Shown here in pieces: positions 30,878-41,032 of a stretch of 64,000 nucleotides of DNA. The position numbers and the translations under genes are program-made. The notes beneath the pieces are model-generated. The model did no database searches. It was not told where the DNA came from and saw nothing but the letters and a program-made list of their open reading frames with translations. Position 1 is the stretch's first letter; every line of letters begins with the position of its first letter. Source of the DNA: Alopecurus myosuroides (taxonomy: Eukaryota > Streptophyta > Magnoliopsida > Poales > Poaceae); NCBI GenBank assembly GCA_028641055.1, contig CM054063.1:41611304-41675303 (forward strand), in the 5' to 3' direction.

Positions 30878-31036
30878 TGTATCACAGAGGAGGCTGACCT
30901 GATGTGTGAGATGCTGAAGCATGGCGCTGAGCCTTTTGGTGACATCATTCAGCAGAGCTACGTGATCCGTATTGGCGCATTGGGCCTTGCGGACCTCAAA
31001 GGACACCAATCTATTTCTGCCGCTGCTGCAATGATG
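30878..31036 (+). CDS. Cassette gene exon 8 (module 2, part C)
   Basis: 53 codons between TTCAAG|TGT and ATG|GTACGT, phase 0. Starts CITEEADLMCEMLKHGAEP and ends SISAAAAMM; it corresponds to exon 4. The donor implies at least one more exon. No counterpart of exon 5 is visible in 31037-33139, so the 3' end is either a very short exon near 31793 or lost. Confidence 0.72.
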
Positions 31037-31213
31037 GTACGTGCCTTCCTGCATCTTGCCTTCTGCCCAAAAGCGCTGAATTTTAACAACATGTATTCCC
31101 TCTGTTCGAATGATTTAAGGCATATTTTGTTTCTTTAAGACAAGACTTTGACCCTTGATTACTCTTCTAATATGTGATTTATGTGATACAAAATCACTAT
31201 CATAACAAAAGCA
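31037..31213. other. MITE fragment after exon 8
   Basis: TTCCCTCTGTTC at 31096-31107 is followed by GATTTAAGGCATATTTTG and AAGACTTTGAC, resembling the left part of a Stowaway MITE. No right end is visible. Confidence 0.45.
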
Positions 31214-32050
31214 CTCCCTCTGGTACAGTTTATAAGGCCTGCACGTAGTTTAAAGGATGACCCCCTCCCCCTCGCGTCGCCCTCCCGGTGGCGCTAGGGG
31301 CGCCCGCCCGACGCCCAGCGACCCCTCTTGCGACGAGTCTCCCCTGCCGCTGCCGTCGCCGGCTCTCTTCGCAGCGGTGGCGGCACCCCTCCCGCTGCCA
31401 AACGTGGTTGGGGGCGGCTCCCGGACGCCGATGGTGGATGGTCGGCCCGCGGGGGGAGGGGGGCAGCGACGGCCGGGGCGGAGGATGCCGGGCCGGCGGG
31501 CCCGGGACGCGGTCGGCTTGCCGGCCGGCGGTTCGTCTGCGAGCGCGGGGTGGGGGCGGGGGCTCCGTCGCGTGCTCCTACGGTGGTGGCGGCAGCGCGC
31601 CAGTCCCTGACGCGTGCAATCCTCTCTCTACGTCAGGTATGTGGTACCGTCGCTCCTTGGAACCCTTGCACGTCTGTCGTCGGATCGTGTGCAAGGTAAA
31701 GTTGGTGCTCTATGGCAAAATTTGTTCCTATGTTTCTTATCCAATTATCTGATGCGCCAGGCTTATAACAGATGATAAATTTCATGTGATTTAGGCCTTC
31801 CTCCCAGGAATATAACAAGTTTCAGAGTTGTAATACTCCAGCTTGAAATCATTGACAAGTTCCTGGTAAGAAACGGCTTATCTGCTCCTCTCTTTTGTCA
31901 CCAAATTTGGCCTGTTTTTCTGTTCTTCTCAGACTGCAGCCTCCTGTCTGCTCCTCCTTTTCCTCTCTAATTTCTGGGGGTTTTCCCATCTTTGTCCAGC
32001 TGCATGCTCGGTCACACCGGGAGCAACAATGATGCAAAATACGGAGGGAG
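31214..32050. mobile_element. Possible Stowaway-like element enclosing a GC-rich segment
   Basis: CTCCCTCTGG at 31214 and ACGGAGGGAG ending at 32050 form Stowaway-like inverted ends, with TA after the right end but CA before the left. 31256-31615 is very GC-rich and starts GACCCCCTCCCCCTCGCGTC; frames are open in several phases, as expected from composition. A captured gene or LINE leader piece is possible. If exon 9 of the cassette gene is at 31793 it would lie inside this element, which argues against one of the two interpretations. Confidence 0.35.
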
Positions 32051-33139
32051 TAATATGGAAGTGGCAATACTGAATATGTGAACTGCCACCACAAGAGAGG
32101 TGAGAAGTGAGTACTGCATGATCAATTACATCTTAAATTCTTAACTATTGGTTTTGTGAATTTTCATTGCGGTCTAGAATGATTTTTTACCCAAAAATGG
32201 TTATTTGAGCAGGAAATTTGGCAGATGGTGACTTTTTCATCTCAGGATTAGCTAGCCAATTTTGGAATCAAGTAGAACAAAGATAACACATGCAGCACAA
32301 GATGTATATTTGCAGACACAGCAGAAGAGCAGAGTGACTTCTAATTCGCGAGGCGTGTTCTTTTTTTTAATTCCGTATTGTGATATAACGCTGCAGGCTG
32401 TAGTATATGAAGTATCACCCTGTTTATACACATTCTTTCACTTTACGCAGCTCAGACTTGTCACTTTACCAACATATGCGTTAGGGACCTGTTTTTATGC
32501 ACTATTGACTTGCCACGTTACCAGCATGTGAAAGGATGATTTTCTGTCTTGCTGTTACTCTTACGATGATAGGGTCTGATTATTTGTCCCATGATGTATG
32601 GGATCAAATTAAACACTTCTATTTTATGTTGTGTTCTTAGTCTTGTGATGACATAGTTCATTCCCTTGGTTCATGATGCAAGTTATTGAGTTTAACACGT
32701 ACAGAGGTCAGCTTTTCAGTATGGTCGAGTGTCTTGGCATAAATTTTAGTTAGTTATAATAAGCACTATGTCATCTCTGTTAAATGACCAGCAAATATAG
32801 GGTGATGTATTATTTCAAGTGAACTAGATTTGAAGATATAGGATGTATAGCCTGGTTATGTAGGCAAAACTAAATTGTGAGATCAAGTTAAATGGAGGGC
32901 TGTTATAATGCAGTCTTTCTTACTGCTTCAGTGTTCCTTTGCCTTGAAGCATGTTTTGATTCAGTTATTATAATGCTCGGCTCATTATCTCCACATGAAA
33001 CGCTGCCGTTGCTACGAATTATCGGTATGTAAGCTTTTTTTTTCCCTTTGCACCTTGTATCAGCATGCAGCTTGCCTCTACCAACACATCAGAGAAAAAT
33101 AGAACACAGCACGGCGTGCGCCGCGCCGGACTTGGCTAG
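32051..33139. other. Unassigned AT-rich sequence
   Basis: No convincing coding frame, LTR end or TIR. It could be 3' flank of the cassette gene. Confidence 0.4.
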
Positions 33140-33969
33140 TAGATTAGATGGATAAAACAAACAAATTCCTGAAAAGGGTCTAGAGGGATCCTTAAGGGTA
33201 TCCATATATAATCCTAAAATAAATAAAAGACGGGTAAATGGGATAGACTAACATTAAGAGTGAAACATGATAATCCACTACACCATCCACCGATACACAG
33301 CACAATTCTCAGATCAACCAGATCCCATGCAACCTCATGCCAGCTCCTTTGCCAGCTCCTTTGTCAAATGGATCATCATGGCGTCGTCTGCTGTATGCTT
33401 CTTGCTAGGGGATTTCAGCAACGGCATCCCTGGTCGTTTCGGTATTCGCATTGGATCTGGGATATCAAATTCTACGTTTCCTCAGTAATAGTTTGGGAAA
33501 GAAAAACTGATCCATAGTCAACTAGCTCTAATATATAAACCAGTAAAAAAAAGACCAAACTTGATAAGCATGCAACATCAGTTATATATATATATAAACT
33601 ATATGTCAGAGGAGAAGTGTGAATTGTTCTGGTGAGAATTTCACGGTTAGTACCCCACACTGCTGGCATTTGACTTGCGTAATGGCTGCATACCAGTTCC
33701 CATCCCATTGCTATATACCTACTATATAATGTGTTTATTAAAACCTCGCTCGATTCCTCCCAAATCAGTGGTGCCAAGTGTCTACAAGGCCTGTCTTGAG
33801 ATGAGTTGTGGCCTAGCAGATCTTACTTGGGTTGAATTTAGACAATTCACCCCAAACCCTACGCTATCTATGTGCATGATTTGACAGTGCCAAGAAAATT
33901 ATGCATTAATATGGCAATTTAGCATGTAATGGGAGTAACAGACCAGCGGTGAAAATGAAGTAGGATCAG

Positions 33970-35478
33970 TCAGTTACCTATAGCAGGTTTGAGATACGCG
34001 GAGATCCTACTTGCATCGTAGCCCCTGGCTAAACCAAGAGTTCTCTTGGCGTTAAACGGGACAACTTCCTTAACAGTCATGTTCCTCATGTCAAGAGCAA
34101 GCACCCATGCTGTGTGGCGGCTGTCACGGTAGTCAATCTTGGCGAGGAAGTAAACAATGTCAGCATCCTGCAGGCTGAGGTTAGGCAGGCCAACGTGGAG
34201 AGTTGAAAAGGTAAGGTCAGCAGCCTTGATGCCAGCATCAACCTTGAGCTTATGCAGCAGAGATGATTGAGGGAGTATCTGGGTGGAATTAAAGTTGTGT
34301 TCCATGGTCCAGCCCTTAGTGGGGAAGCTGCCACTCCTGATGCTCCATGTGGTGGCCTTCCAACGCTTGGAGGTTTTAGAGGCGCCGTCGAAGTGACGAT
34401 GCATGTTGACAAACTTGATTAAGTTACCAACAACGGCAATGTCCCGAACAGACCTTGGATCGCCAAGCCTCACTGCCTTTTCGGGCATGATGGCGTTGGG
34501 CAGCTTCAGGCAACGGAGCTTGGGTTGTTTGTCGAGGACGTTGCAGAAGATGATGCTTTGCCATAGATCTACCCAGGCCACGGTGCCTTTGTCTCCTCCG
34601 ATGGTGAGTGTCTTTGATGTTATGTGGTTTGGTGGATATGAATTGACCATCATCACCGGCTTATTGCTCCAGGTGCGGGTATCAGAGTGGTACATGCAGA
34701 GGTGAGAAGTTTCTGGGCCTCCGAAACTGAGGGGTTGTGCGGCAACGATGTAGGTGCAGTCATGGTGGTGGTGCTCCTGGCACGCTGCTCCCTGGCCATG
34801 GCCATGGGGGGCGAGGTGGCAGGGACGGAGGGTCAAGCCACCGCTGTCACGGTGGCGGATGCTGCTGCTGCTGCTGCTGCTGGTGGTGGTGGTGGTGCGT
34901 TGGCAGAGTTGGTTGCACTTGCGCACGATGGCAAGTGTGTACTCGTCGAACTCGTGTTGGCGGCTGGGGTGGGGGAGGTGGTCGAGCTTGGCAGCGCGGG
35001 CGTTGTAGACGAAGTATTCTCGATTACAGATCAACACGGAATCGGATGGATCGTTACCGACGACGACTCTTAGGAGGACGAGAGGGCCGTTGGTCTCTGT
35101 GGTGACGATTGTGGGATCGACGGCGAACTCGGTGTGGTCCATGTCGGTGGCGTGGAAGCACAAGTAAGAGACGAGCGGCGGGGCGGCGGGGCAGAAGGTG
35201 ACCTTGATGTTGCCCTTCAGGTTGGAACCCTCCAATGCGGTGGTGATGGCGGTGGTGGCGTTGTCGTGGTGGGCGGTGAAGTAGGCATCTCGCTCGTTGA
35301 GGACGAAGGGTGGCCGCCACTCGCCGTCGTCGAGGTAGCCATAGGCAGGAGGAGTCGGGGGGGACTCCTCCTCCTCGCTGTCGCTGTCGCTGGTCATCAA
35401 GGCTTCCTCACTTGCGTCAGATTCCTCGTCACTTGATCCCAGATCGACTACCTTCAAGGTCTTCTTAAAGTTTTTCAT
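33970..35478 (-). CDS. DUF1618-family protein, copy A
   Basis: An intact frame of 502 codons plus stop if it starts at ATG 35478 (MKNFKKTLKVVDLGSSDEES); an upstream in-frame ATG at 35646 would add 56 residues made of a short repeat. The N-terminus is acidic/serine-rich, then comes WRPPFVLNERDAYFTAHHD. The middle has SYLCFHATDMDHTEFAVDP and VLLRVVVGNDPSDS. The diagnostic DUF1618 block GTVAWVDLWQSIIFCNVLD is followed by DIAVVGNLIKFVNM and WKATTWSIRSGSF. A His/Thr/Ser-rich insert lies between. DUF1618 proteins are a grass-expanded family of unknown biochemical function. No signal peptide or membrane segment is visible. The downstream side faces the cassette gene. Confidence 0.85.
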   Translation of the reverse strand: MKNFKKTLKVVDLGSSDEESDASEEALMTSDSDSEEEESPPTPPAYGYLDDGEWRPPFVLNERDAYFTAHHDNATTAITTALEGSNLKGNIKVTFCPAAPPLVSYLCFHATDMDHTEFAVDPTIVTTETNGPLVLLRVVVGNDPSDSVLICNREYFVYNARAAKLDHLPHPSRQHEFDEYTLAIVRKCNQLCQRTTTTTSSSSSSSIRHRDSGGLTLRPCHLAPHGHGQGAACQEHHHHDCTYIVAAQPLSFGGPETSHLCMYHSDTRTWSNKPVMMVNSYPPNHITSKTLTIGGDKGTVAWVDLWQSIIFCNVLDKQPKLRCLKLPNAIMPEKAVRLGDPRSVRDIAVVGNLIKFVNMHRHFDGASKTSKRWKATTWSIRSGSFPTKGWTMEHNFNSTQILPQSSLLHKLKVDAGIKAADLTFSTLHVGLPNLSLQDADIVYFLAKIDYRDSRHTAWVLALDMRNMTVKEVVPFNAKRTLGLARGYDASRISAYLKPAIGN

Positions 35479-36534
35479 CTCAGATCGATGATTGCCTCCT
35501 CGTCCTGATTGCGAAATTGGGTGTGTGGATCTCGATTTAAGGGTGGAGTGGGGGGAGGTGAAAGGGGATCGGAGAGTGCGGTCCGAGGTGAAAGGGGATC
35601 GGAGAGTGCGGTCCGAGGTTGAAAGAGGAGAAGCGACCCCAACCAAGGTGCCAGCCGCCTTCCGGGTGTGTGTGTATGTGGGGTGGGTGGTTTGGGGCTA
35701 GGGTTTTCTATTCGGGCCCTCCTGGTATCCAGCCTCGTACTAATGGGCTGGTCCATCTCTCCTCTAATCAGCGCGACGTGCGGGGCATCCTTCACCTCGC
35801 CTTACCTTTTTTTTTCTAAATATAAATGATTTTTAATTTTGAACAATTTTAAGTTTGAACGATTTTAAAATAAATGATTTTCGAACGTGAATAAATGTTA
35901 CATATGAACGACTCTCAAATTTGAACCAATTTTCAATCTGAACGTTTTAAAAAAACTTAAATTTTGAACGTTTTTATTTTAACAAAATTTAAATTTAAAC
36001 ATTTTCTTATCCGAACAAATTTCGAATTTGAGAAAAAATTGAACATTTTAAAGTTTGAAAAATAAAATCTGAACCAAAAATTTCGGTGAACAAAAAAAAA
36101 ACAGGAAAAAGGGAAAACAAATGAAAAACAATAAAAAGGTTTAAAACAAAAGCTATTCACGAATGCGTCGATAGCCCGGTGGCTGTGCTCATGGGACACT
36201 AAACCCGGCTTACTCTATTATTTTCGCCTTTCTCTCAATAAGACACGCACTAATGGCCCGGCCCAATTGAGGCGTCCTCTACAGGCGAGTCGAAACTAGG
36301 GCTCGTGAGGAGCGATAGATGGTGCATGTGCCTCCTCTAATCAAACAACCCGCGCCATGCTTAGCGTGCGCTGTGCGTCAGCCCGTGTGCCCGGCTTGGC
36401 TTGGCTTGGCCCAGCACGTGGTTCGTCGCCAACCCCCTATTAGACTCAGCCATCCCCACCGATCCTCCGCGCGGTCTTTTTTAAGGTAAATTTCTTTCAT
36501 CTCCCATCCCCTTGCTTTGTTAGATTTTTACAAC
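35479..36534. other. Divergent intergenic region between DUF1618 gene and Helitron fragment, copy A
   Basis: It contains a 30-bp direct repeat (35555-35584 and 35585-35614), a telo-box in minus sense near 35698-35706, and an AT-rich stretch 35816-36140 with many TTTGAAC/GTTCAAA variants. It would be the promoter side of both flanking genes. Confidence 0.55.
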
Positions 36535-37210
36535 ATGGATAGCGCAGAAACTTCTTCGGATAATATAAATATGAATCTGTTGCCACTTGCCGGCGGACAT
36601 CCAAGAGGGCCTCCGCGTGGCCGTGGCCGTCCACGCCACTCCTCATTACCACCTAATGCTGCTCGTCGCCTAACCCATATGCTGCTGCTGATAGCCGTCG
36701 CAGACGTATGCATCTCATGGCTAAAAACAGGAACAAGGGTTTGTTAGGCACATTATAATCATTCACATATGTTATCTCTTGGTATAACGTTTTTCCGATT
36801 AATTTCACAATATATCGCTTCATCTTGATGAAGCAACGAGCTCTGGAGAAGGACATTCGACACCTGAACCATTAAATGAAGAATCATCTTCGTCAGAGCC
36901 ACACACCCAAAATCTGATATTTACCCATAACCATAAGCTTCTATTTCCATTCCTTTTCATGCCTTACGAAGTTAGAAGTCATCCCTATTTTGAAGAAATC
37001 CTTGTTTCCTGTTCATCCTCTAGGAAATATCTTTGAGCCCATAAATCTTGGACACTGTGGTGCTCTATTTTGGTATGAAGAGTGTGTACGCAGGGAAAGA
37101 CATACTCAAAATCCAACACATAACTTGTGTTGCAAAGGAGGAAAGTTTTTCCTCAAACCATATTATCCTCCTCCGCAACCCCTCTTGGACTTACTGACTT
37201 CACAGAATAC
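36535..37210 (+). pseudogene. Helitron Rep/helicase gene, 5' fragment
   Basis: The first exon begins MDSAETSSDNINMNLLPL at 36535 and, after a frame change near 36665, reads RRRRMHLMAKNRNKGL, usual for Helitron N-termini. The second part (about 37020-37205) reads CGALFWYEECVRRERH and NLCCKGGKFFLKPYYPPPQP, the conserved Cys-rich block upstream of the Helitron-like N domain. A few residues before CGALFWYEE are missing and no rolling-circle or helicase motif follows, so only a 5' fragment remains. It ends where the B copy of the unit starts at 37211. Confidence 0.7.
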
Positions 37211-37470
37211 TAGACTAGATGGATAAAACAAACGAATTCCTGAAAAGGGTCTACAGAGATCCTTAAGGGTATCCATATAATTCTAAAATAAATAAAATAC
37301 GGGTAAATGGGACAGACTAGACATTAAGTGTGAAACATAATAATCCACTACACCATCCACTGATACACGGCACAATTCTCAGATCAAACAGATCCCATGC
37401 AACCTCATGCCAGCTCCTTTGTCAAATTGATCACCATGGCGTCGTCTGGTATGCTTCCTGCTGGGATTTT
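37211..37470. repeat. Diverged partial copy B of the unit start
   Basis: TAGACTAGATGGATAAAAC at 37211 and the following 250 bp match the first 250 bp of copies A and C with several substitutions and a deletion of one CCAGCTCCTTTG unit. Similarity fades near 37470; 37471-37691 shows no gene. Confidence 0.85.
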
Positions 37471-37645
37471 ATTCCTAATTGTCCATAGCATCCACGTCGT
37501 CCCGGCAAAAATGAACTAGGAGAGGCGACGTCCCGTCCCGGTCCTATTCGCTGGAGTTACATAGTAATTGCCAAACAAAGATCTTATCTTCAATGAGAGG
37601 AGGGTTTTCCACAAGTGGGAGGACCAGACCTTTAAAATACATTGC

Positions 37646-37691
37646 AAATGCTCTAGATATTTGTCATATTTGCATCAAAAATAGGATAAAA
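37646..37691. repeat. Left target-site duplication of the + strand LINE
   Basis: AAATGCTCTAGATATTTGTC starts both this copy and the one at 51373-51418; three of 46 positions differ. It is unusually long for a LINE. Confidence 0.8.
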
Positions 37692-38511
37692 GGGGTTTCC
37701 ACAAGTGGGAGGACCGGGCTTCTCGGCGTCCTCATCGAGGCTGGCATCGCCTAGGGCGGAGGCTCTGGTCACTGGCTGGTCCACGTCGTCGGAGTCGCCT
37801 CCGGCATGCAGCGCCTGGGTGGAGGAGGAGGGTGACCTGGTGGTGGTCGGCTCGGAGGAGGTGGGTGTGGCCGAAGCGCTTTTCTCACCCTCGTGGGTGG
37901 TGCCAGCGGTTTGGGACGCGTCAGTTGGGGATGAAGCCTGGGACGTTTCGCCGTCTGTGGCCGCCATTCTGGAGATGGAGTCGTCGGCTGAGGGAGTTGT
38001 GGCATGCGAGCTGGAGGAGGTGGTGCACGATGACAAAGAGATTGAGTCATCCTTGCTGGGTGATCTGTTGGGTTCTCCGGCTGTCTGCACTGGAACGGCG
38101 ACGGGGGTGCTGCCGCGGCCTGGCTTGGGCGATCTTTTTGCCTTGCCGCCTGTTCCATTGCTCCCTACTCCGGTGCAGCGATTGCCCGTGCAGCGCCCTT
38201 CTAAGCCTGAGCCCGTGCGTCGCAGCATTCGGCTTGCTGCCAAGCCCCATCTTCCCGCGGTGGACAAAGCTGTTCAGGTGCTGCACAAGAGGATGGGCAT
38301 TGATTCTGTAGGGATGCCTTTAATGCAAGCAAGACAGAAGTTTATCGAGGGCTTCAAGTCTGAGCTCCCTGCATCGACCATAGGAGCTCTGAACGCGTTG
38401 TTGAAGTTGAACATTCCATCGTTTGAGGAGGCAGATGAGGCTCTGATCTCAACTGCGGGTCCTGGGGCTCCTGAGTTGGCCTCCACAATCGCCCTCGACG
38501 CGGTTGCCTGA
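37692..38511 (+). pseudogene. LINE ORF1, C-terminal part
   Basis: The frame is open to TGA 38509-38511 and has no start because the LINE is 5'-truncated. The acidic/Val-rich region is followed by PSKPEPVRRSIRLAAKPHLP and HKRMGIDSVGMPLMQARQKF, then LNALLKLNIPSFEEADEAL, the usual C-terminus of ORF1 in grass L1 elements. The missing N-terminus would hold the DUF4283 domain and zinc knuckle that bind LINE RNA. Confidence 0.75.
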
Positions 38512-39375
38512 TTGTGTTACTTTGCCGCTTAGTTTCTTCGCATCGTCATCGTCATGTGTGTGTGCTTCACTGTCTCTCAAAGGTGGACCTGTCACCTCCG
38601 GTGTAACATCCAAGTATGAAAAACTCCCTAGTTGTTTTATTCCTTGTTTAATTTAAAGCAATGCATCATGTCATCATCCTCAGTTCATTTCTGTTTGCAT
38701 TGTTTTCATAATGAAATTCAAACATTAATCAACCCTTGTTTTCATACTTGTCTGTTACAATCTTTTTCAAATAAGAAATGCAAATCAAAACCAAATTGTT
38801 TCCATAAGGATCACTTATTAATTTGTTGGTTTTAATTCAAACAATTAATTCCAAATCACCTTCAAATTCAAATCAAATTCATCAAACAGCAACCAACTTG
38901 AGTTTATGAAAATCTCTAAACCAATCAACTAATTTTAATCACTTAAACCATAGGGGTCACCCTATTAAAATGCTTTGTTTTCATAATGTTTAATTAATAT
39001 TAAAATTCACCCAAATTTTTGGTTTAATTAACAAACAGCATTTAAATTTGAAAACTTTGGAAAACAAAAGTTAGTTTTGACTTGCTATTTGAAAAACTAA
39101 ACTAACCATTTTTTTTTCCAAAATTTTATTAACTTAAAAACTTTCCTTTTTCTTCCATTTTGTTTTCAGCAAAAAAAAAACAAACAGAAAAGGAAAAACA
39201 AAAACTAACCTGCGTGGGGGGGGGGGGGCAAAGTGGCCCGGCCCACTTACCGTGCGCGCCTGGCCCGGTACCCCTTCAGGCGACGCCCCCGTCGCCTTTC
39301 TGTGTACGGCGCGCATCTGAAGCATGCCACGGCGGCACAGCGAGCAGCCGACGGCTCCCCTCGACGTCTGGACCC

Positions 39376-39383
39376 TATAAGTA
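39376..39383 (+). promoter_or_regulatory. TATA box in the 4.3 kb element
   Basis: TATAAGTA, followed by CCCCTAGGG and AACCCTAG in a GC-rich leader, looks like a grass promoter core. The related copy at 62669-64000 has TTATCTACCCCTAGG in the same position. Confidence 0.5.
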
Positions 39384-39947
39384 CCCCTAGGGCAGCGCGC
39401 CACCTAACCCTAGCCCCCCTAGGTCCCTGTTCCATCGCCTCCGCCGCCGATCGCCTCCTCTCTGTCGCGGATCCCCTCTCTGTTGTACCTCACCGGCGAC
39501 CACCGTAGCCTCCTCTCTGAATCCGTGCACACCACCGTCGCCATGGACACGCACGCACCCACCTAAGTGCTGGAATCGCACCACCACTTCTTCCTCTCCA
39601 TGTTGGACACCGGAGGGAGCATGCAGATCCACTGGAGCCACGCCGCCGTCTTCTTCCACGCCGCCGTCGCCTCCGTCAGCCGTGCGTCACCGCGCCTCTG
39701 CTTCCTCTGCAAACGGTGGTGAGCACCACCATCCCCTCCTCTCTGTTACCCTCCGCACGCATCCATCTCTGCACACGCTTCCAGCATCCACCCGCAGCAC
39801 GGCGTCGCAACGCAACGGTGACCCTCCCGCCGGCGATCTTGTTTCTGTCAGCAAGGTTCAGGTTCAGTTGCGCGTTTAAGTTCAGTTAAACCTGGATCTG
39901 AATGTTTACCTTCGCTGCGCATCTGTTACTGACAACGAAACACGAGA

Positions 39948-40006
39948 AGCGCAGCGGTTCAGTGTATCGCGAGCGCAGCGAGAGGTCCCTGGTTCGATCC
40001 CTCGCG
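39948..40006 (+). ncRNA. tRNA-like module with A- and B-box sequences
   Basis: AGCGCAGCGGTTCAG (A-box-like) is followed 28 bases later by GGTTCGATCCC (39991-40001, B-box). No full cloverleaf is apparent, so a tRNA relic or SINE-head-like promoter is more likely than a working tRNA. A counterpart lies in the second copy. Confidence 0.45.
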
Positions 40007-41032
40007 GACGAATTAAACCAAATCTTTTTCCTGCGCCGCTGACAGGCAGGGTCCACCAGTCAGTGGCCCTGGCTGCCATGCCAGCGCTCGCAGCGGCCAC
40101 GCTGGCCCCGTGGCCCACCCTGCAGTGGTTGCGGCTAGCTGCTGCACGGTGCAAAACGTTTTAACACGTTTCTGTTTTGAAATTCTAATTCTTTTAATTT
40201 GCAGAATTAAACCCTAAAACTAAAACTTGAATAACTTTTAATTTATAACTCCAAATAATAAAAGTTATATATGTTTGTTGTTCCAAATTTAATGATCTAT
40301 CCAAATAATCCATTTGTGTACTGTTTTGAAAATTCCAAATGCATTTAAATTTCAAATTCCAATAATTCAAATGCAATTTTCTAAATTCGATAACTAATTC
40401 ATTCTTAATCCAAATAATGCAAATAAAATATGTTTTCCATACCATTTTGAATAACCTTTTCAAATATAATTTTTGTTTCCTGTTTTGAATAATTAAAATT
40501 GCCTAAATACTTTAAACCTTGTTTAATTCATTTAAATTTGCTAAATTCATAACTTGCTCAAATTAAATAATTCTTGCACATGTAAAATATGTTTTCAAAC
40601 CAGAAAAATATAACCTTTTCAAATATCAACTTTTTTTTCTGTTTTGAACAATTTAACTTGATGAAAACAACAACTACTTGTGTAACTTCATTAAGTAACC
40701 AAAAATTCCAAACTTAATAAATAATTTCTTAACTTGTTAACTATCTTTCCAATTGCATCTAATATTGTTACATTATTGTTTTCATCATGCATGCATCATG
40801 CTAATTCACTTACACATGATGTTTAGTTGTGGCCCAATTAATTCAACCATAAGGCATGGGCTTTCCATATGCAATCCAATTGCATATGGGTCCATTTAAA
40901 TTGTTTTATCTTGTCAACTAGTTTATTTTGATGCATCTATTAACATGACATGCATCATCCCATGTTTGTGCACCTATGCCATGTATTGATTGCCCGTCTT
41001 CCTTCGTTGTTGTTTTTGCTTCTTCTCGATTA

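Larger units (their letters stand above)
21808..31036 (+). pseudogene. Unrecognised modular plant gene, eight exons, exon 1 split by a copia element
   Basis: I do not recognise the product. Eight exons (21808-21905 joined to 27057-27109, 27305-27447, 27849-28019, 28646-28807, 28978-29474, 29601-29859, 29952-30125, 30878-31036) are open, join in phase and have GT-AG borders, giving at least 572 codons. Exons 2, 3, 4 are matched by 6, 7, 8: LWGWERLFP against LWGWKRLLP, CLNSEEQLVS against CLKMEDELLS, CIAKEADLTCQLLRCGA against CITEEADLMCEMLKHGA. All borders of this cassette are phase 0 except the entries to exons 2 and 6. The end is unclear; a tiny final exon at 31793-31810 (AFLPGI, stop) is possible. 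Copia insertion places a TGA at 21919-21921, so full-length product from this start is not expected. Confidence 0.72.
33140..36776. repeat. 3.6 kb duplicated unit, copy A
   Basis: From TAGATTAGATGGATAAAAC at 33140 to GTTATC at 36776 it matches 59033-62668 with about six differences by eye (for example 33243 T/C, 33545 A/G, 35884 G/A, a one-base length change in the A-run near 36100, 36228 C/T, 36353 G/A). It carries a DUF1618 gene on - and a Helitron gene start on +. 33140-33969 has no gene. Confidence 0.92.

Noticed and set aside
31257..31752. Three GC-rich + strand frames after exon 8
   Set aside because: Open in several phases because of composition; none joins the cassette gene in phase with good splice sites.
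31793..31810. Tiny terminal exon of the cassette gene (AFLPGI-stop)
   Set aside because: Phase and acceptor (GATTTAG|GCC) fit, but six codons are too few to support without transcripts; mentioned only as a possibility.
34687..35436. Plus-strand frames over the DUF1618 gene (and the same at 60580-61329)
   Set aside because: They lie opposite an intact, recognisable DUF1618 frame and consist of its reversed low-complexity parts.
39948..40006. A functional tRNA gene
   Set aside because: A- and B-box-like sequences are present, but no convincing acceptor and anticodon stems could be drawn by eye, so only a tRNA-like module is reported.
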